This document shows positions 9,239 to 18,832 of a DNA stretch of 29,774 nucleotides, piece after piece (position 1 is the stretch's first letter; every line of letters begins with the position of its first letter). Source of the stretch: Ophiothrix spiculata (Eukaryota > Echinodermata > Ophiuroidea > Amphilepidida > Ophiotrichidae); NCBI GenBank assembly GCA_000969725.1, contig JXSR01S002616.1. One strand, given 5' to 3'. Below the pieces are notes generated by a model. The model did no database searches, was not told where the DNA came from, and worked only from the letters and a program-made list of their open reading frames with translations. A program made the translations under genes and the position numbers.

Positions 9239-9420
9239 TCAAATTACTGTAATCATGATATAATGTCTGTTAGGCTTGCATTCAATTTGCTATCCATATA
9301 GTAGTGTCTGTTAGGCTTGCATTCAATTTGCTATCCATATAGTAGTGTCCGTTAGGCATGCATTCAATTTGCTATCCATACGGTAGTGTCCGTTTATTTA
9401 AATTTACCACCCACACAGTG

Positions 9421-10489
9421 GCTGTGCAGTGGTATATAGGCATACAATCAAATGAGGTTGGGAGGGAGTGAAGGGGGTGCCCATCGACTTTCTTGAGGGT
9501 AGAGGTAGTTAATTAACCTTTTCCTGTCGTATGGCATCTGGGGGATGCCCTAAATTACTGTCAGCTCAGGTGTAGGAAGCCCCCAGACGCCCCAACTAAC
9601 ACTGAAGTATAACTATACTCACTGCCTCTAAACTTCAAAAACACTATCCCAGGCAATGTGTACAGTTCATACAGGTGTATTATGCTGAAGTCTCATTGAA
9701 TTATGTAGTATATTTTTAAAGATAATTTGAATTTACTTTGGCATGGGTAGAAAAAGTGGTCAGACTGGATAGGGTTAAGGGGAAACATAGGCCTGTCATT
9801 TTGAGGGTAAAAATATCTGTAAAAATGTATTTTGAGAAATATTATGATTTTTGCCCCAAAATGCACACTTGGTGACAATATTTGTCACAAATCATTACAA
9901 GTTGCGACAAAATCAGTGAGTAAAGGAATATTTGAATCATCTGTTTATGCTTGTATTGTATCAGCTAATGGTTCAGCACGAGAATATTTGATTCAAACCA
10001 AGTACATTGTATGTTTGTACCCCACCCCCCCCCATCCAAAAGTGTAAAATAGCCATACACAACTTTGGGGGTTTTATGGGTTAAAAATCCATGGTTTAAA
10101 AATAAAAAGGTTTTGGGGCCAGTTCAGTGGCCAGAAGAATCATGATTTACGCGCTAAAAGTAGAACATGATTAATTGGATTTGTTAAACAAATGAAATTT
10201 GACATTTTTAGGCAAAATGTTTGTTTCAAAGCTGTGACGAGCATTTGAAAAAGTGTGTGATCCCTTTCGATCCGATAGAACGCCTGATCATTTCAATAGG
10301 AGCTTACGAGAGAACGGTTAGGCGTTCCAATTTGTATTGAGTGTATATTAATTCAGTATGGCTATATACACCTATATGGCAATTCAGGACGGAAAGGGTT
10401 AAGGTAATGCAGATTTGTTTTTATTTCAATTTTCCCTTTTTCATGATTTCCATAATTTTTTTTGGAAATAAATACTTTTTAATTTTTTT
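9421..10489. other. Unassigned stretch
   Basis: No exon was seen. A CATCTGGGGG and CCCCCAGACG inverted pair (about 9535-9590) can form a hairpin. A C-rich run at about 10020-10034 may be a remnant of an oligo-C-ended element, but no partner end was found. The rest is AT-rich. Confidence 0.3.
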
Positions 10490-11130
10490 TGGTTTTATTT
10501 ATTTTGTTTTGTTTTTGGCTGTTATTCTTCATTCCTCTTCGCTTTACGGACAAGGGCAGGTGGCATAGGACACGATAAATAGCATCCACTAGATTTAGGG
10601 ACGAGGGATTTCTAAAACGCAATTTTAGGATACGATTTATGTGTATTTCTATTGGGTCACGTGACTCACATATTGAAAAAAATATTGACAAAGATCATAT
10701 TTTTACCTTTCCTCAAAAAATTACAAAAATGTTCTTATAGTAATCAACATAATTATGATATTCTAAATCCGCTGAGGTTCACGCGTGAACCCCTCTTTTT
10801 ATAGATGTTATCATATTTTTTACCGTGTTTTCGTGATCATCCCGGAAGTTGTATTTTTCCACGAATCCCAATGGCTTTCCAGAGGCGGTATAGGACATGA
10901 TGCAACCGGGAGATCGGCTACGATACCGTACGACAAGAGCCGGCAACCCGTAACAGTTGCCACGGCCACCCTCCTCTGGGGAAGGGAAGATCTGAGGAAC
11001 ACCTTGGTAGTAATTAAAATACTTTATTATATTTTTTATTTTATTTGTTTCTGGCTGTTTTTCTTGATTCCTCTTCGCTTTACCTTAAGGGTAAGGGAAG
11101 ATCTGTGGAAAACCTTGGTATTAATTAATG
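10490..11130 (+). repeat. Region of internal direct duplications
   Basis: GGCTGTT-TTCTT-ATTCCTCTTCGCTTTAC occurs at about 10517 and again at about 11053. GGGAAGATCTG-GGAA-ACCTTGGTA occurs at about 10984 and about 11095. A GGYATAGGACAYGA word occurs at about 10562 and 10888. This looks like a shuffled or partly duplicated repeat. The 124-residue open frame (10785-11159) spans the duplicated parts and has no recognised domain. Confidence 0.5.
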
Positions 11131-11603
11131 CATCACCCAGTGTTTTCCCCCTAACATGAGGACTTACAGCACTCATTATTTTCTTGGCCATATTCATATA
11201 AACCAACTTGCTTTTTTCATTATTTCATTATGAAGTCGCTTTCTACAGCTACATGATAATATGAGAAATGGGAGGAATTATTAATAGATACTCAATAAAA
11301 CCAATAAGATAATTATGAGAGGCTAGAATGAAATTATTTCACCTTGTAGGTTTAATTTGATGATGGTGGTGCTGATTAATATTACCAGGAGAACTGATAA
11401 TGTACAAAAATCAAATTATGTCCACAACTTGTGATCCCAGGACATACATGTACATGTAACTTGTAAGTCAGTTGGTTGATTCTAACTCAAACAACAGGGG
11501 ATCATGCGTGATTGTGTAGTAGTCGGGTTGCCAGTTGATCAAAAACATGCACAAAATGGGGTCTGTTTATTCAATAGGGAAAATATTATCTTTAAAAAGG
11601 CTT
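11131..11603. other. Unassigned intronic stretch
   Basis: AT-rich sequence with no exon, terminal repeats or tandem array that I can see. Confidence 0.3.
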
Positions 11604-11609
11604 GCTATA

Positions 11610-11778
11610 CAGAGATGCTAGTTTTGCTATTTTAACCTGATTTCAGGTTTTTTAAACTCCAAATTTATGCTTTTTATATATTTCAGCCCTTTTTCAGCTT
11701 TTTTGCCAAAATTTACGCGCATTTTCAGGATTTTTTGAAAGTTTCAGGTTTTCTCAGTGATACATACTGGCATCTCTG
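11610..11778. mobile_element. 169-bp MITE with CAGAGATGCYAG termini
   Basis: CAGAGATGCTAG opens the element and CTGGCATCTCTG closes it. GCTATA lies directly outside both ends (11604-11609 and 11779-11784), giving a 6-bp target duplication. The interior repeats TTTCAGG/TTTCAG words and is non-coding. Confidence 0.75.
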
Positions 11779-11804
11779 GCTATAAAGAGCTTGCTAGTAC
11801 AAAG

Positions 11805-12285
11805 GCTCACCTGTCCAAATATTAAAAAAATATGTTTGCCAGTCCAAATTTTTAGAAAGGCTTTCTAGTCAAAATTTTGAAAATAGTTTGCAAGTCCAAC
11901 ATTTTAAAAATAGTTTGCTTGTCCAAAATTTAAAAATAGTTTGCTAGTCCAAAATGTTTAAAAAGAATATTTTGCTAGTCCATTTTTTTTAAAAAAAGCT
12001 TGTGAGTCCAAATTTGAACAGCTCATTAGTCCAAATTTTGGGAAAAAAAGTAATTGAAATATGCCAAGATTTTTTTTTTTGGACTAATTTGCTGTGTTTT
12101 TTTAAATTCGGACTGGTGAACCTTTTCACAATTTTGGACTGGTGAGCCTGGTTATAAAATTGGTTTTAAAGCGAGCAGTTTTCAAAATTAGGACTGGTGA
12201 GCTGTTTTTGAAATTTAGACTAGAGAGCTTTATTAGTACAGACTTGTGAGCCTAAATTACAATTCAGACTAGTGAACTCGGATTA
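11805..12285. repeat. Head-to-head inverted array of TAGTCCAAAATTTT units
   Basis: From 11805 to about 12040, units of about 25-35 bp built on GCTAGTCCAAAATTTTAAAA repeat six to eight times. From about 12070 to 12285, the inverse unit (TTTTGGACTGGTGAGCC) repeats. The two arms face each other around 12050, giving a large imperfect palindrome whose arms are themselves tandem repeats. AGGCTCACCTGTCC at the left edge mirrors GGACTGGTGAGCCT in the right arm. Confidence 0.75.
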
Positions 12286-12583
12286 ACAATCCGTCGGTTC
12301 TTCGGCCTAATGACCTGTCGGGCTAGCATGCTGTCCCCTAGCATAATACCCACAACATAGTACTGGGGTACTGTACAATTTTTTTTTTTAGTAACAGCTG
12401 CTTCCTTCTGGGGCTTAGTCCGTTCCCTATTTTTTAATGACTAGGCCTAAGTTAAAAAAGGTTGTACCACTTTTACCAAGAGCCGTACCACTTTTATTTT
12501 CCTTCCGATGCCCCTGATCTGGGTTGGCCCCTATTCGTAACTGATCAACAATTTCAAGTGATACAGATTTCATAATTTGGTTT
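12286..12583. other. Unassigned intronic stretch
   Basis: No gene or clean repeat was seen. There are short repeats of GTACCACTTTTA near 12463 and 12484. Confidence 0.3.
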
Positions 12584-12591
12584 CAAAATGT

Positions 12592-12686
12592 CCCGGGGGG
12601 GGGGGGCACTCAAGTATAATGTTGCAGGCATAGCCATAGCGTGACCACAGTTTTTCAAAACACCCTTTAACGGGTGATCCCCCGGG
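12592..12686. mobile_element. Oligo-G/C-ended element, short copy 2
   Basis: The element opens with CCC and 13 G, then CACTCAAG, and closes with ATCCCCCGGG. CAAAATGT flanks both sides exactly (12584-12591 and 12687-12694), an 8-bp target duplication. At 95 bp it is a deletion derivative of the family represented at 8119, 18472 and 20032. Confidence 0.85.
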
Positions 12687-12694
12687 CAAAATGT

Positions 12695-13047
12695 TCTGAT
12701 CAGCATATCATCTGGTTCACACCCTGCAGCCATGATGGAAACGATCACCCAAACTCAGCTGATGCTGTGTGTCCCTAGACCATTAGTCATACACAAAATC
12801 ATATTTTTGCCCTCCAGGAGTATAATAGTAATCCAAGGTTCTTGTTTAAGTAAAACTTAATTATTCTGAATGAATACCACTCCAACTAAGATAATTAAAT
12901 ATGGACTATGTAAGCACTTTGAAAGAATATAAATAAATGTAAATTGATAAAACAGCCTGCCTTGAAACTCAATAATGTTGGCCATATTTCCTTATTGAAG
13001 GTTTACATTAGAATCGGTCGGGTATGCTAACTTAGTGCTCATGAACA
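12695..13047. other. Unassigned intronic stretch
   Basis: No exon, array or terminal repeats were seen in this AT-rich interval. Confidence 0.3.
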
Positions 13048-13307
13048 ATTCTGCTCTACAAAGTAAAAACACAGTATGTGCATTGCAGGTACATTGCAAG
13101 TTACTTCCTTTTCCATTGGAGAAATCCTGCAGATAAAAGCAGACGATCAATTCTCTTCCATAACTAAAGGCAGTATCTTCTGCATCAAACATTTGTACAT
13201 ATAACTTTTTTGCATGGGAATGAATTGAAGTGAAAGGATATGTTTAATAGAAGTATCTGCTTTGCTTTATAAATGCACATACTGCGTTTTTACTTTGTAG
13301 GGCACAA
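13048..13307. mobile_element. About 260-bp MITE with CTACAAAGTAAAAAC termini
   Basis: CTACAAAGTAAAAACACAG followed by TATGTGCATT (13055-13083) is matched by its inverse ending CTTTGTAG at 13300, with one mismatch in about 28 bases. Weaker inverse similarity continues outward through AATTSTGC. The interior is non-coding. No confident target duplication was found. Confidence 0.75.
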
Positions 13308-13911
13308 TTAGGCCAGGAAGGGCACATTTCTGCTTCTCCTCATAGTCTTAATAATATTATAATATTTATAGAAAAAAGACAGGAGAGTCCAAACCAATTA
13401 TTAACTTTTTTCAGTCATAGAGGTTAAAGGATCTTGGTCTGAGTATTCAACTGTTGTTCTAACGTTTTGAAGATTTTGGCACCATATTAAATAAAGTTCA
13501 TCGTAATAAAATCAAAAATTGTTAAAACATAAACATTGACGGTTTTGAGTTTCATAGTCAACTCTTATCATCAGAAAATGATTGGTATCTTCTCGGCTGG
13601 ACGCTGACCACCAATAGAGGGCTCACTCCTATTCAGAAAAGGATCATAATTGTGACTAAAAAAGTGGCTCTCCTTGTCTCTGTTCATGATGTTGGACCCG
13701 CCTTCTTGGGATCTATGTGGTCTCCCGAATCTTTCCGGTGGTTGTGTTTCTCTCCTTTCCTAGAACTTTGATATTGTCCATTTTATTAATCATGATTTCT
13801 GGTTTTGTTCTGATGAACTTTATTTAATTTGTGATATCAGACCTGATGGTCATGTACAAGGATATTTCTTATACCCATGTTTCAAATGGGTACCTCTATT
13901 CTTAAGGTAGC
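13308..13911. other. Unassigned intronic stretch
   Basis: I see no exon or terminal repeats. Part of 13560-13760 is less AT-rich than its surroundings and may be an old transposon fragment, but no motif identifies it. Confidence 0.25.
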
Positions 13912-13915
13912 TTGA

Positions 13916-14807
13916 ACGGCTATTTACACATGCCAGAAAATTAGGTATAAAGTGAATAGTTTTTGGGAAAGGGAAACAAAACCTATTTCCATTTAAAGAA
14001 AACCCTTCAATGGTAACATTTAATAAGTTTTTTAATATTCGGCCAATTTCTTATGTTTTTCTTTATTTTTTGAAAATTCCCTAAAAAATCAGAGTTTTTG
14101 AATTTTCATGTCAAGAGGGAATGTGCTATGACATTCAAATTTTAGGGGCTGGTGAAGGATCACAACAGCTAAATTCTCTTGTGGGCTTTTTGCCAGAAAG
14201 TGTTTTATTATCAAGAAAAATGATTTTTTAGCTCCTAAATTTATGCATATTTTCAAACACCTATAAAATTTTCTAGAAACACTTTAATTTTAAAAGCCAA
14301 CGAGAGATTGTTGCAAATTTGATAAGCTTTCATTTGACACCTTGTTTGTTAAAATTGAAGCATGGGAAGTATAAATGAAAATTCTGAGAAATCTGGCTAT
14401 TCAGTGTTTCTAGAAATTAACGCAATAAACTTTGAGAAGTAGAAACATTAGAAGTCTCGCATTCGTAAACAATGAAAGATATTTCTTTAAATCAAAATTA
14501 ATGACAATCTGTGATCAGTTTGCCATTCAAAGAAACAAAAAATAGTTTCTTTTGTGAACCACTGCCACAGAAAAAAATTATTTTGTAAATAGTATTTTTT
14601 TCAGAAATTTGCCAAATTTTGTGCATTTTTCAAGGTGGCCAAATTTGCCATGTACAAAAGTCTATGGGAAATTGGAAAATAAAAAATAGCGTAACTCAAA
14701 AATGCTTTGATGGAAAAATTTGGAATACAAGTGTTTTTCATCATTCTGCACATTCTGTGAAATTTTGAACAAATTCTGTGCAGGACACCGTAGCCGTTAG
14801 AACCACC
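13916..14807. mobile_element. 892-bp TTAA-flanked element with AACGGCTA subterminal repeats
   Basis: TTAAGGTAGCTTGAACGGCTA opens at 13912, and its inverse TAGCCGTTAGAACCACCTTAA closes at 14811. TTAA (13912-13915 and 14808-14811) is the likely target, as in piggyBac-type insertion. The interior is AT-rich with no open frame of note, so the element is non-autonomous. The superfamily is inferred only from the TTAA ends. Confidence 0.7.
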
Positions 14808-14919
14808 TTAAATGCTTGGAGGATAATAGACTTGCGGGTAAGGAGGTGTGGCGATCCCTCACTGCAATTATAACAAAATAGTGGAGTCTGGCCCTATCGC
14901 TTCGAAAGAGAGATGGATA

Positions 14920-15290
14920 CTAGGGCTGGTATTGGTAAACTTTTGCATTGTCAACAAAGCCTCAAAATCGACAATAAGTTTTGTCAATGCAGCCAAGAGG
15001 ATTAAAATTACAACATGTGACACTCTGTTGAATTTGTCACCCTTTTTAATTGAAATCATTGTGGCAATGCTGCGATAGAATGTAGTAAATAAAAATGTGA
15101 TCAAAAAACTTATTCTATTTCTAAGATTAGTAAAATATCATGGTAAATTTCATTTATACTATGTGAAGCCTTTTATTTTTCTTGAGTATTTATTTTTATT
15201 TTATTTCATTTCATTTTTTTTTCTTTATTTTTTGGTCGAGTTTGTCGACATATAATCAGGCTTGTCGACACTGACTGAAATTTGTTTTGT
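14920..15290 (+). repeat. Dispersed repeat with GTCGACA words (copy 2)
   Basis: The segment opens with CTAGGGCTGGTAT and later has GCAATGCTGCGATAGAATGTA, in the same order as at 6818-7120. It ends with GTCGACA words near 15247 and 15273. It is more diverged and longer than copy 1. Confidence 0.5.
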
Positions 15291-15367
15291 CATTAAGATA
15301 CCACCTTAATGGGTACTCCGACCTGTGCAAATAAAAGCTGTCCCCTCTATCTTTACATTTTTTACTG

Positions 15368-15746
15368 TTAAAGGAGCATGGTCCGATTGCCCCAACTTTT
15401 TTTCAAACTTTTTGAGATTTTAGTACCAAAATGTTGCTCATATTTTTCTCATAACCCATGTGAAATTTCACGGCCCAGTTATGTTCTGTTTTGGCGATAT
15501 ATATGAAAATGTGTCTAATTATGGTAACCATAATTAATTCTATACAGTAACATATAGGAAGCTCTTAAATACAAATCGGACCAAGTCAAAAATCGGACCA
15601 AGCTCCTTAAAGCTGCCTAGTATTTCAGAATAATCAAAACCATTTGACCGATTCAGCTGAAATTTTAAAGTTAGACCTCTTGAGTGATGTTCTTTCATAT
15701 GACATTGAAAAAATAAATTTTGAAAAATTGGACCAAGCTCCTTTAA
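15368..15746 (+). mobile_element. TTAA-flanked GGAGC MITE (copy B)
   Basis: The element opens TTAAAGGAGCATGGTCCGAT and closes with the inverse-type end TTGGACCAAGCTCCTTTAA. The centre carries the near-palindrome ATTATGGTAACCATAAT (about 15519). An internal GGACCAAGCTCCTTAA at about 15595 repeats the terminal word and is absent from copy C. The element aligns over its length with the inverted copy at 23166-23502. TTAA at both ends is the probable target. Confidence 0.8.
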
Positions 15747-15837
15747 ATAAAAGAAGCATCATAAAATTAAAATGGTTACACCAACTCACCTAAAATTTGG
15801 GGCCGACAAAATGTTGGGACCATGCCTCTTTAATCAG

Positions 15838-16368
15838 CTTTAAAGGGGCATTGGACAAGTTCAGCATCATCCCAAACTTTTCCCCAAGCATTTTTTAAAG
15901 ATTTTTGCATCATTTGAAGCATTAGCGGTTATAATGACAGCATGCAAAGTTTCATTGTCAAAATTCAAAACCCTATATACCAAAATATTACATATTCTTG
16001 AATTTTGTTTAAATTATATCGTTGTCGACAACGATAAATACTGCCCTCTATAGTTGAAATTTTAAATGCAAACTCCAATCTAGAGCTTTGAGTTTGACTC
16101 CAAGTATCTAAAGCAGGAGCAGAATGTTTTACAAACAAATCTTTAGATCTTTCTTGATGTATAGCATCCAAGATCAACAAACAAAATAAAATTCAAATTT
16201 TTGAATTTTCTGAAGGTTTAGATAAAATTTTCCCGATATCTGGTAATTGACTCATTTTCTAACATATGAAGTGTAAATCATCAACAAATAAAATTTCAAA
16301 ATTGTGTCCAATGAAGGATGAGGTATCAAAATAGAAATAAGATGCAGTCTTTTTGTTACAAAATAATG
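15838..16368. other. AT-rich stretch with a relative of the GGAGC element end
   Basis: TTTAAAGGGGCATTGGACAAG at about 15839 resembles the terminus of the 15368 family, and a GGGACCATGCCTCTTTAA end precedes it at 15818-15835. A second, more diverged element may therefore start here, but its far end was not found. GTTGTCGACAAC at 16020-16031 is a 12-bp palindrome. Confidence 0.4.
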
Positions 16369-16599
16369 AGATAGTGTAACTCTGTGGTTTATTGCAAGTA
16401 TTTACAATTAGGCCAAGAAAAAAAAATTGTTGTGTTGCCTTCAAGTGGAATTTCTGAAAAAATGAGTAGGTCGGTCGCAAAATAATTTTTCTTTAATATT
16501 TTAAAAGCACCTAAATTATGAAATTTGGGTGCATTTTCCACTATTTTCAAAATATTTTCTCAAAAAACACCCAATCTGAGCAAAATTGGGTACTTTCCC
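16369..16599 (+). repeat. Left copy of sequence duplicated across the gap
   Basis: The sequence from AGATAGTGTAACTCTGTGG at 16369 to the gap is repeated with few differences from 16650 to about 16886. It includes the GGCC end of the Harbinger-like element. See the gap entry for why this is probably one locus shown twice. Confidence 0.85.
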
Positions 16600-16649
16600 N
16601 NNNNNNNNNNNNNNNNNNNNNNNNNNNNNNNNNNNNNNNNNNNNNNNNN
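16600..16649. other. Assembly gap of 50 N
   Basis: Fifty N symbols join two contig ends. The right contig begins exactly at the start of sequence already present 281 bp earlier, and the left contig ends inside the same sequence. This is the pattern of two overlapping or allelic contig ends that were not merged. Confidence 0.95.
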
Positions 16650-16691
16650 AGATAGTGTAACTCTGTGGTTTATTGCAAGTATTTACAATTA

Positions 16692-17365
16692 GGCCAAGAC
16701 AAAAAATTGTTGTGTTGCCCTCAAGTGGAATTTCTGAAAAAATTAGTCGGTCGGTCACAAAATAATTTTTCTTTAATATTTTTTTTTTAAAAAGCACCTA
16801 AATTATGAAATTAGGGTGTATTTTCCACTATTTTCAAAAATATTTTCTCATAAAACACACAATCTGAGCAAAATTGGGTGCTTTCCAATTTGATGATGAT
16901 GATGATGAAAATTAACGTTGATACCCCCATGATTAGCAAACAAAGTGAAACGATCTCACCTTTTTGATCTGATGATAACTATGCTTGGCAGAATTATTGG
17001 GATGCCAGCCTCTGGTAGAAATCAGCACTTCCCGTCAAATTGCAAGATGGCGTCATACAAAGCATATACGGCAAATGGCACAAGATTCGAAATCCATTCA
17101 AAATACATTCCATTGGATAATAAGAATTCAGAATTTCCCACTATGATGTTCCTGGTGGTTGTGGTAATCAAATACCATATTAAAATATTAAAATTTGTGT
17201 GAACAGATGTAAAAAAACACACATTTTTGACACAAAATCCGGAGCTCAAGATTTACGTGTCTACTACCATCGTGGTGGCGCACTCCCGACCCTATCTTTT
17301 TTATTGTTGAATTTTTGAATAGGCTCGGTCGCTGAGGGCAACACAACAATTTTTTGTTTTTGGCC
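16692..17365 (+). mobile_element. Harbinger-like MITE, GGCCAAAAAA family (copy 2)
   Basis: The element opens GGCCAAGACAAAAAATTGTTG, then TGTTGCCCTC, and closes with the inverse GAGGGCAACACAACAATTTT, ending GGCC. TTA at 16689-16691 and 17366-17368 gives a 3-bp target duplication. At 674 bp it is the longest copy here. The extra interior contains an ATG at 17047 in a good Kozak setting (AAGATGG), opening a short frame that starts MASYKAYTANGTRFEIH. The interior may include captured host sequence, but no family can be called from so short a stretch. Confidence 0.7.
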
Positions 17366-18119
17366 TTATATATGATATATCAGAAAAGAATCACAATTGG
17401 CATCTAATTTACACTTATTTTTTCCAACCTTGAAGTGGATCTCATATTGACTTAGATATATTATTAAATAAATCAAAATCAAAGTAACGAATAATACATC
17501 TTTATCCATTAACAACCACATTTGATTGTGGGTGGTGTAATTTAACTTAGACAAAATAGAAACTATGTCGGTTTGGGCAGCAGCTAATTATTTCATTAGA
17601 AAATTGATTTTTCTCTTAAATTGTTTGAGGACTCTAAATGCTAAACGTAATTATGGGCTTTTAAGCTCTCGCTGATTTGTTGACTTGAGGGAGTGTGATA
17701 ATTAGTCTATATGGGAGTAAATTATGCGAGGTCACAAGTACTTTTCGTCAACCCATAATTGTCGTATAAGCTGACCTTGAAAATCACTGATGTAACTCGT
17801 AATTATTAGGAATGCATTATGGTCTTACGGACTCACAATTATCTCAATTATTTGACGAATATTAAGTAAGATGATTTGCTAAATTTTTTAAAAACGGAAT
17901 ATGATTTTGACATTTAAAGGTCTGCTAATTGTGGTAGTCTTAATAATGAATATAAATAGTGTTTGGCGCTGACGTCATCTGAGAATGCAGTAGAGGGCTT
18001 CACAACCATGAAGTTCTGGTAGATACAATCAAATGTATCGTTTCATCATTTTGGCAGCTTTATGCTACAAAAGATTAAGATAAAATAATAGTGATTTCTA
18101 GTGCACTATGCATTCCATA
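17366..18119. other. Repeat-poor intronic stretch rich in TAATTA words
   Basis: No exon or mobile termini were seen. Between 17560 and 17890, ATTA/TAAT words are frequent (for example CTAATTATTT near 17584, TAATTATGGG near 17647, ATAATTAGT near 17698, GTAATTATTAGG near 17800). These are the core of homeodomain sites. AT-rich sequence makes such words common, so a regulatory role is only possible. Confidence 0.3.
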
Positions 18120-18437
18120 GGCCAAAAAAAGAACTCTGTCTCAGCTTACTTAAGGTCAAACCCTAAGCACTATGCTTTTTTTTTTATAGTAAAAATGGGC
18201 TACGCGGATGCGGAAATACCCCCTATTTTTTTTTAATTGCATTTTTCAGCCACTATTTTCTTTTTTCGCGGCCGCTTCACTGCTGTTTATTTAACTTTTT
18301 TTCCAGTTGTGGAAAAAAAGATGAAAAAAACTGAAAATCTCTCAAAAACATTTAAAAAAAAAGAAATGCGCCAAATTTGAATTTTTAAAAGCTATGCACG
18401 TGGGAAGCTGAGACAGACTATTTTTTTTTCTTTGGCC
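18120..18437 (+). mobile_element. Harbinger-like MITE, GGCC family (copy 3, diverged)
   Basis: The element opens GGCCAAAAAAAGAACTCTGT, then CTCAGCTT, and closes AAGCTGAGACAG, then a T-rich run ending GGCC. The flanking trinucleotides ATA and TTA are TA-centred but not identical. The subterminal word (CTGTCTCAGCTT) differs from the GTTTGGTTGCCCTCC of copy 1, so this is a related but distinct subfamily. Confidence 0.65.
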
Positions 18438-18471
18438 TTATCATTCAAGTTTATTGTGTAGTGCTGTTACC

Positions 18472-18823
18472 CCGGGGAAGGGGCTTACATTGACGGAAGG
18501 TACAGGTATGTGCTGACCTTGAGACCCCCTTTTCAAGCCTCCTCTTCCGCTCCCCAAGATGCTCATTTCAAGATTACTTCAGTTCCGAAGACCCTCATTT
18601 TCGAAGAAAATTACTCAAAGTATGTTTATCTAGTTTACATCCTAATTTTGAGTGATTTTCAGCTCATATAGTCATATTTTTATAGGGAAAAGCAGTTCAT
18701 GAGACCTCAATTCGGAAAAAAAAACCAGTTCCATAGTCTTTATTTTTGACCAAAAATCAGTTCCGCAAGACCCTATGTTGGATATCGCGGATGTCACACA
18801 CCTAGCAAATTTCCCCCCCCCTG
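18472..18823. mobile_element. Oligo-G/C-ended element, copy 3
   Basis: The element opens CCGGGGAAGGGGCTTACATTG and closes TTTCCCCCCCCTG. GCTGTTACC flanks both sides exactly (18463-18471 and 18824-18832), a 9-bp (or 8-bp) target duplication. The interior repeats CAGTTCnnnAGACC (near 18578, 18694, 18728, 18767) at irregular spacing. It is non-coding. Confidence 0.85.
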
Positions 18824-18832
18824 GCTGTTACC

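Larger units (their letters stand above)
8721..9420 (+). repeat. 41-bp satellite array split by an insertion
   Basis: Units of 41 bp, with core TGTCTGTTAGGCATGCATTC and a CTATCCATATAGTAG part, repeat from about 8721 to 9008 and again from 9265 to 9420. Unit starts at 8804 and 8845 show the exact period. Outer units are diverged and inner ones nearly identical. Right-hand units carry GGCTTGC where left-hand ones have GGCATGC. The array is interrupted at 9009-9264 by the foldback insertion. Confidence 0.9.

Noticed and set aside
8721..9420. 41-bp repeats as a CRISPR-like array
   Set aside because: Units are head-to-tail with no unique spacers, and the genome is eukaryotic.
10020..10034. C-rich run as another oligo-C-ended element
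   Set aside because: No facing G run, no inverted partner and no target duplication were found.
10785..11159. 124-residue open frame as a gene
   Set aside because: It runs through direct duplications (10984 and 11095) and ends in AT-rich sequence; no motif or splice support.
16369..16886. True tandem duplication across the gap
   Set aside because: The copy boundary coincides exactly with the N run, which fits unmerged overlapping or allelic contigs better; kept as a finding for checking.
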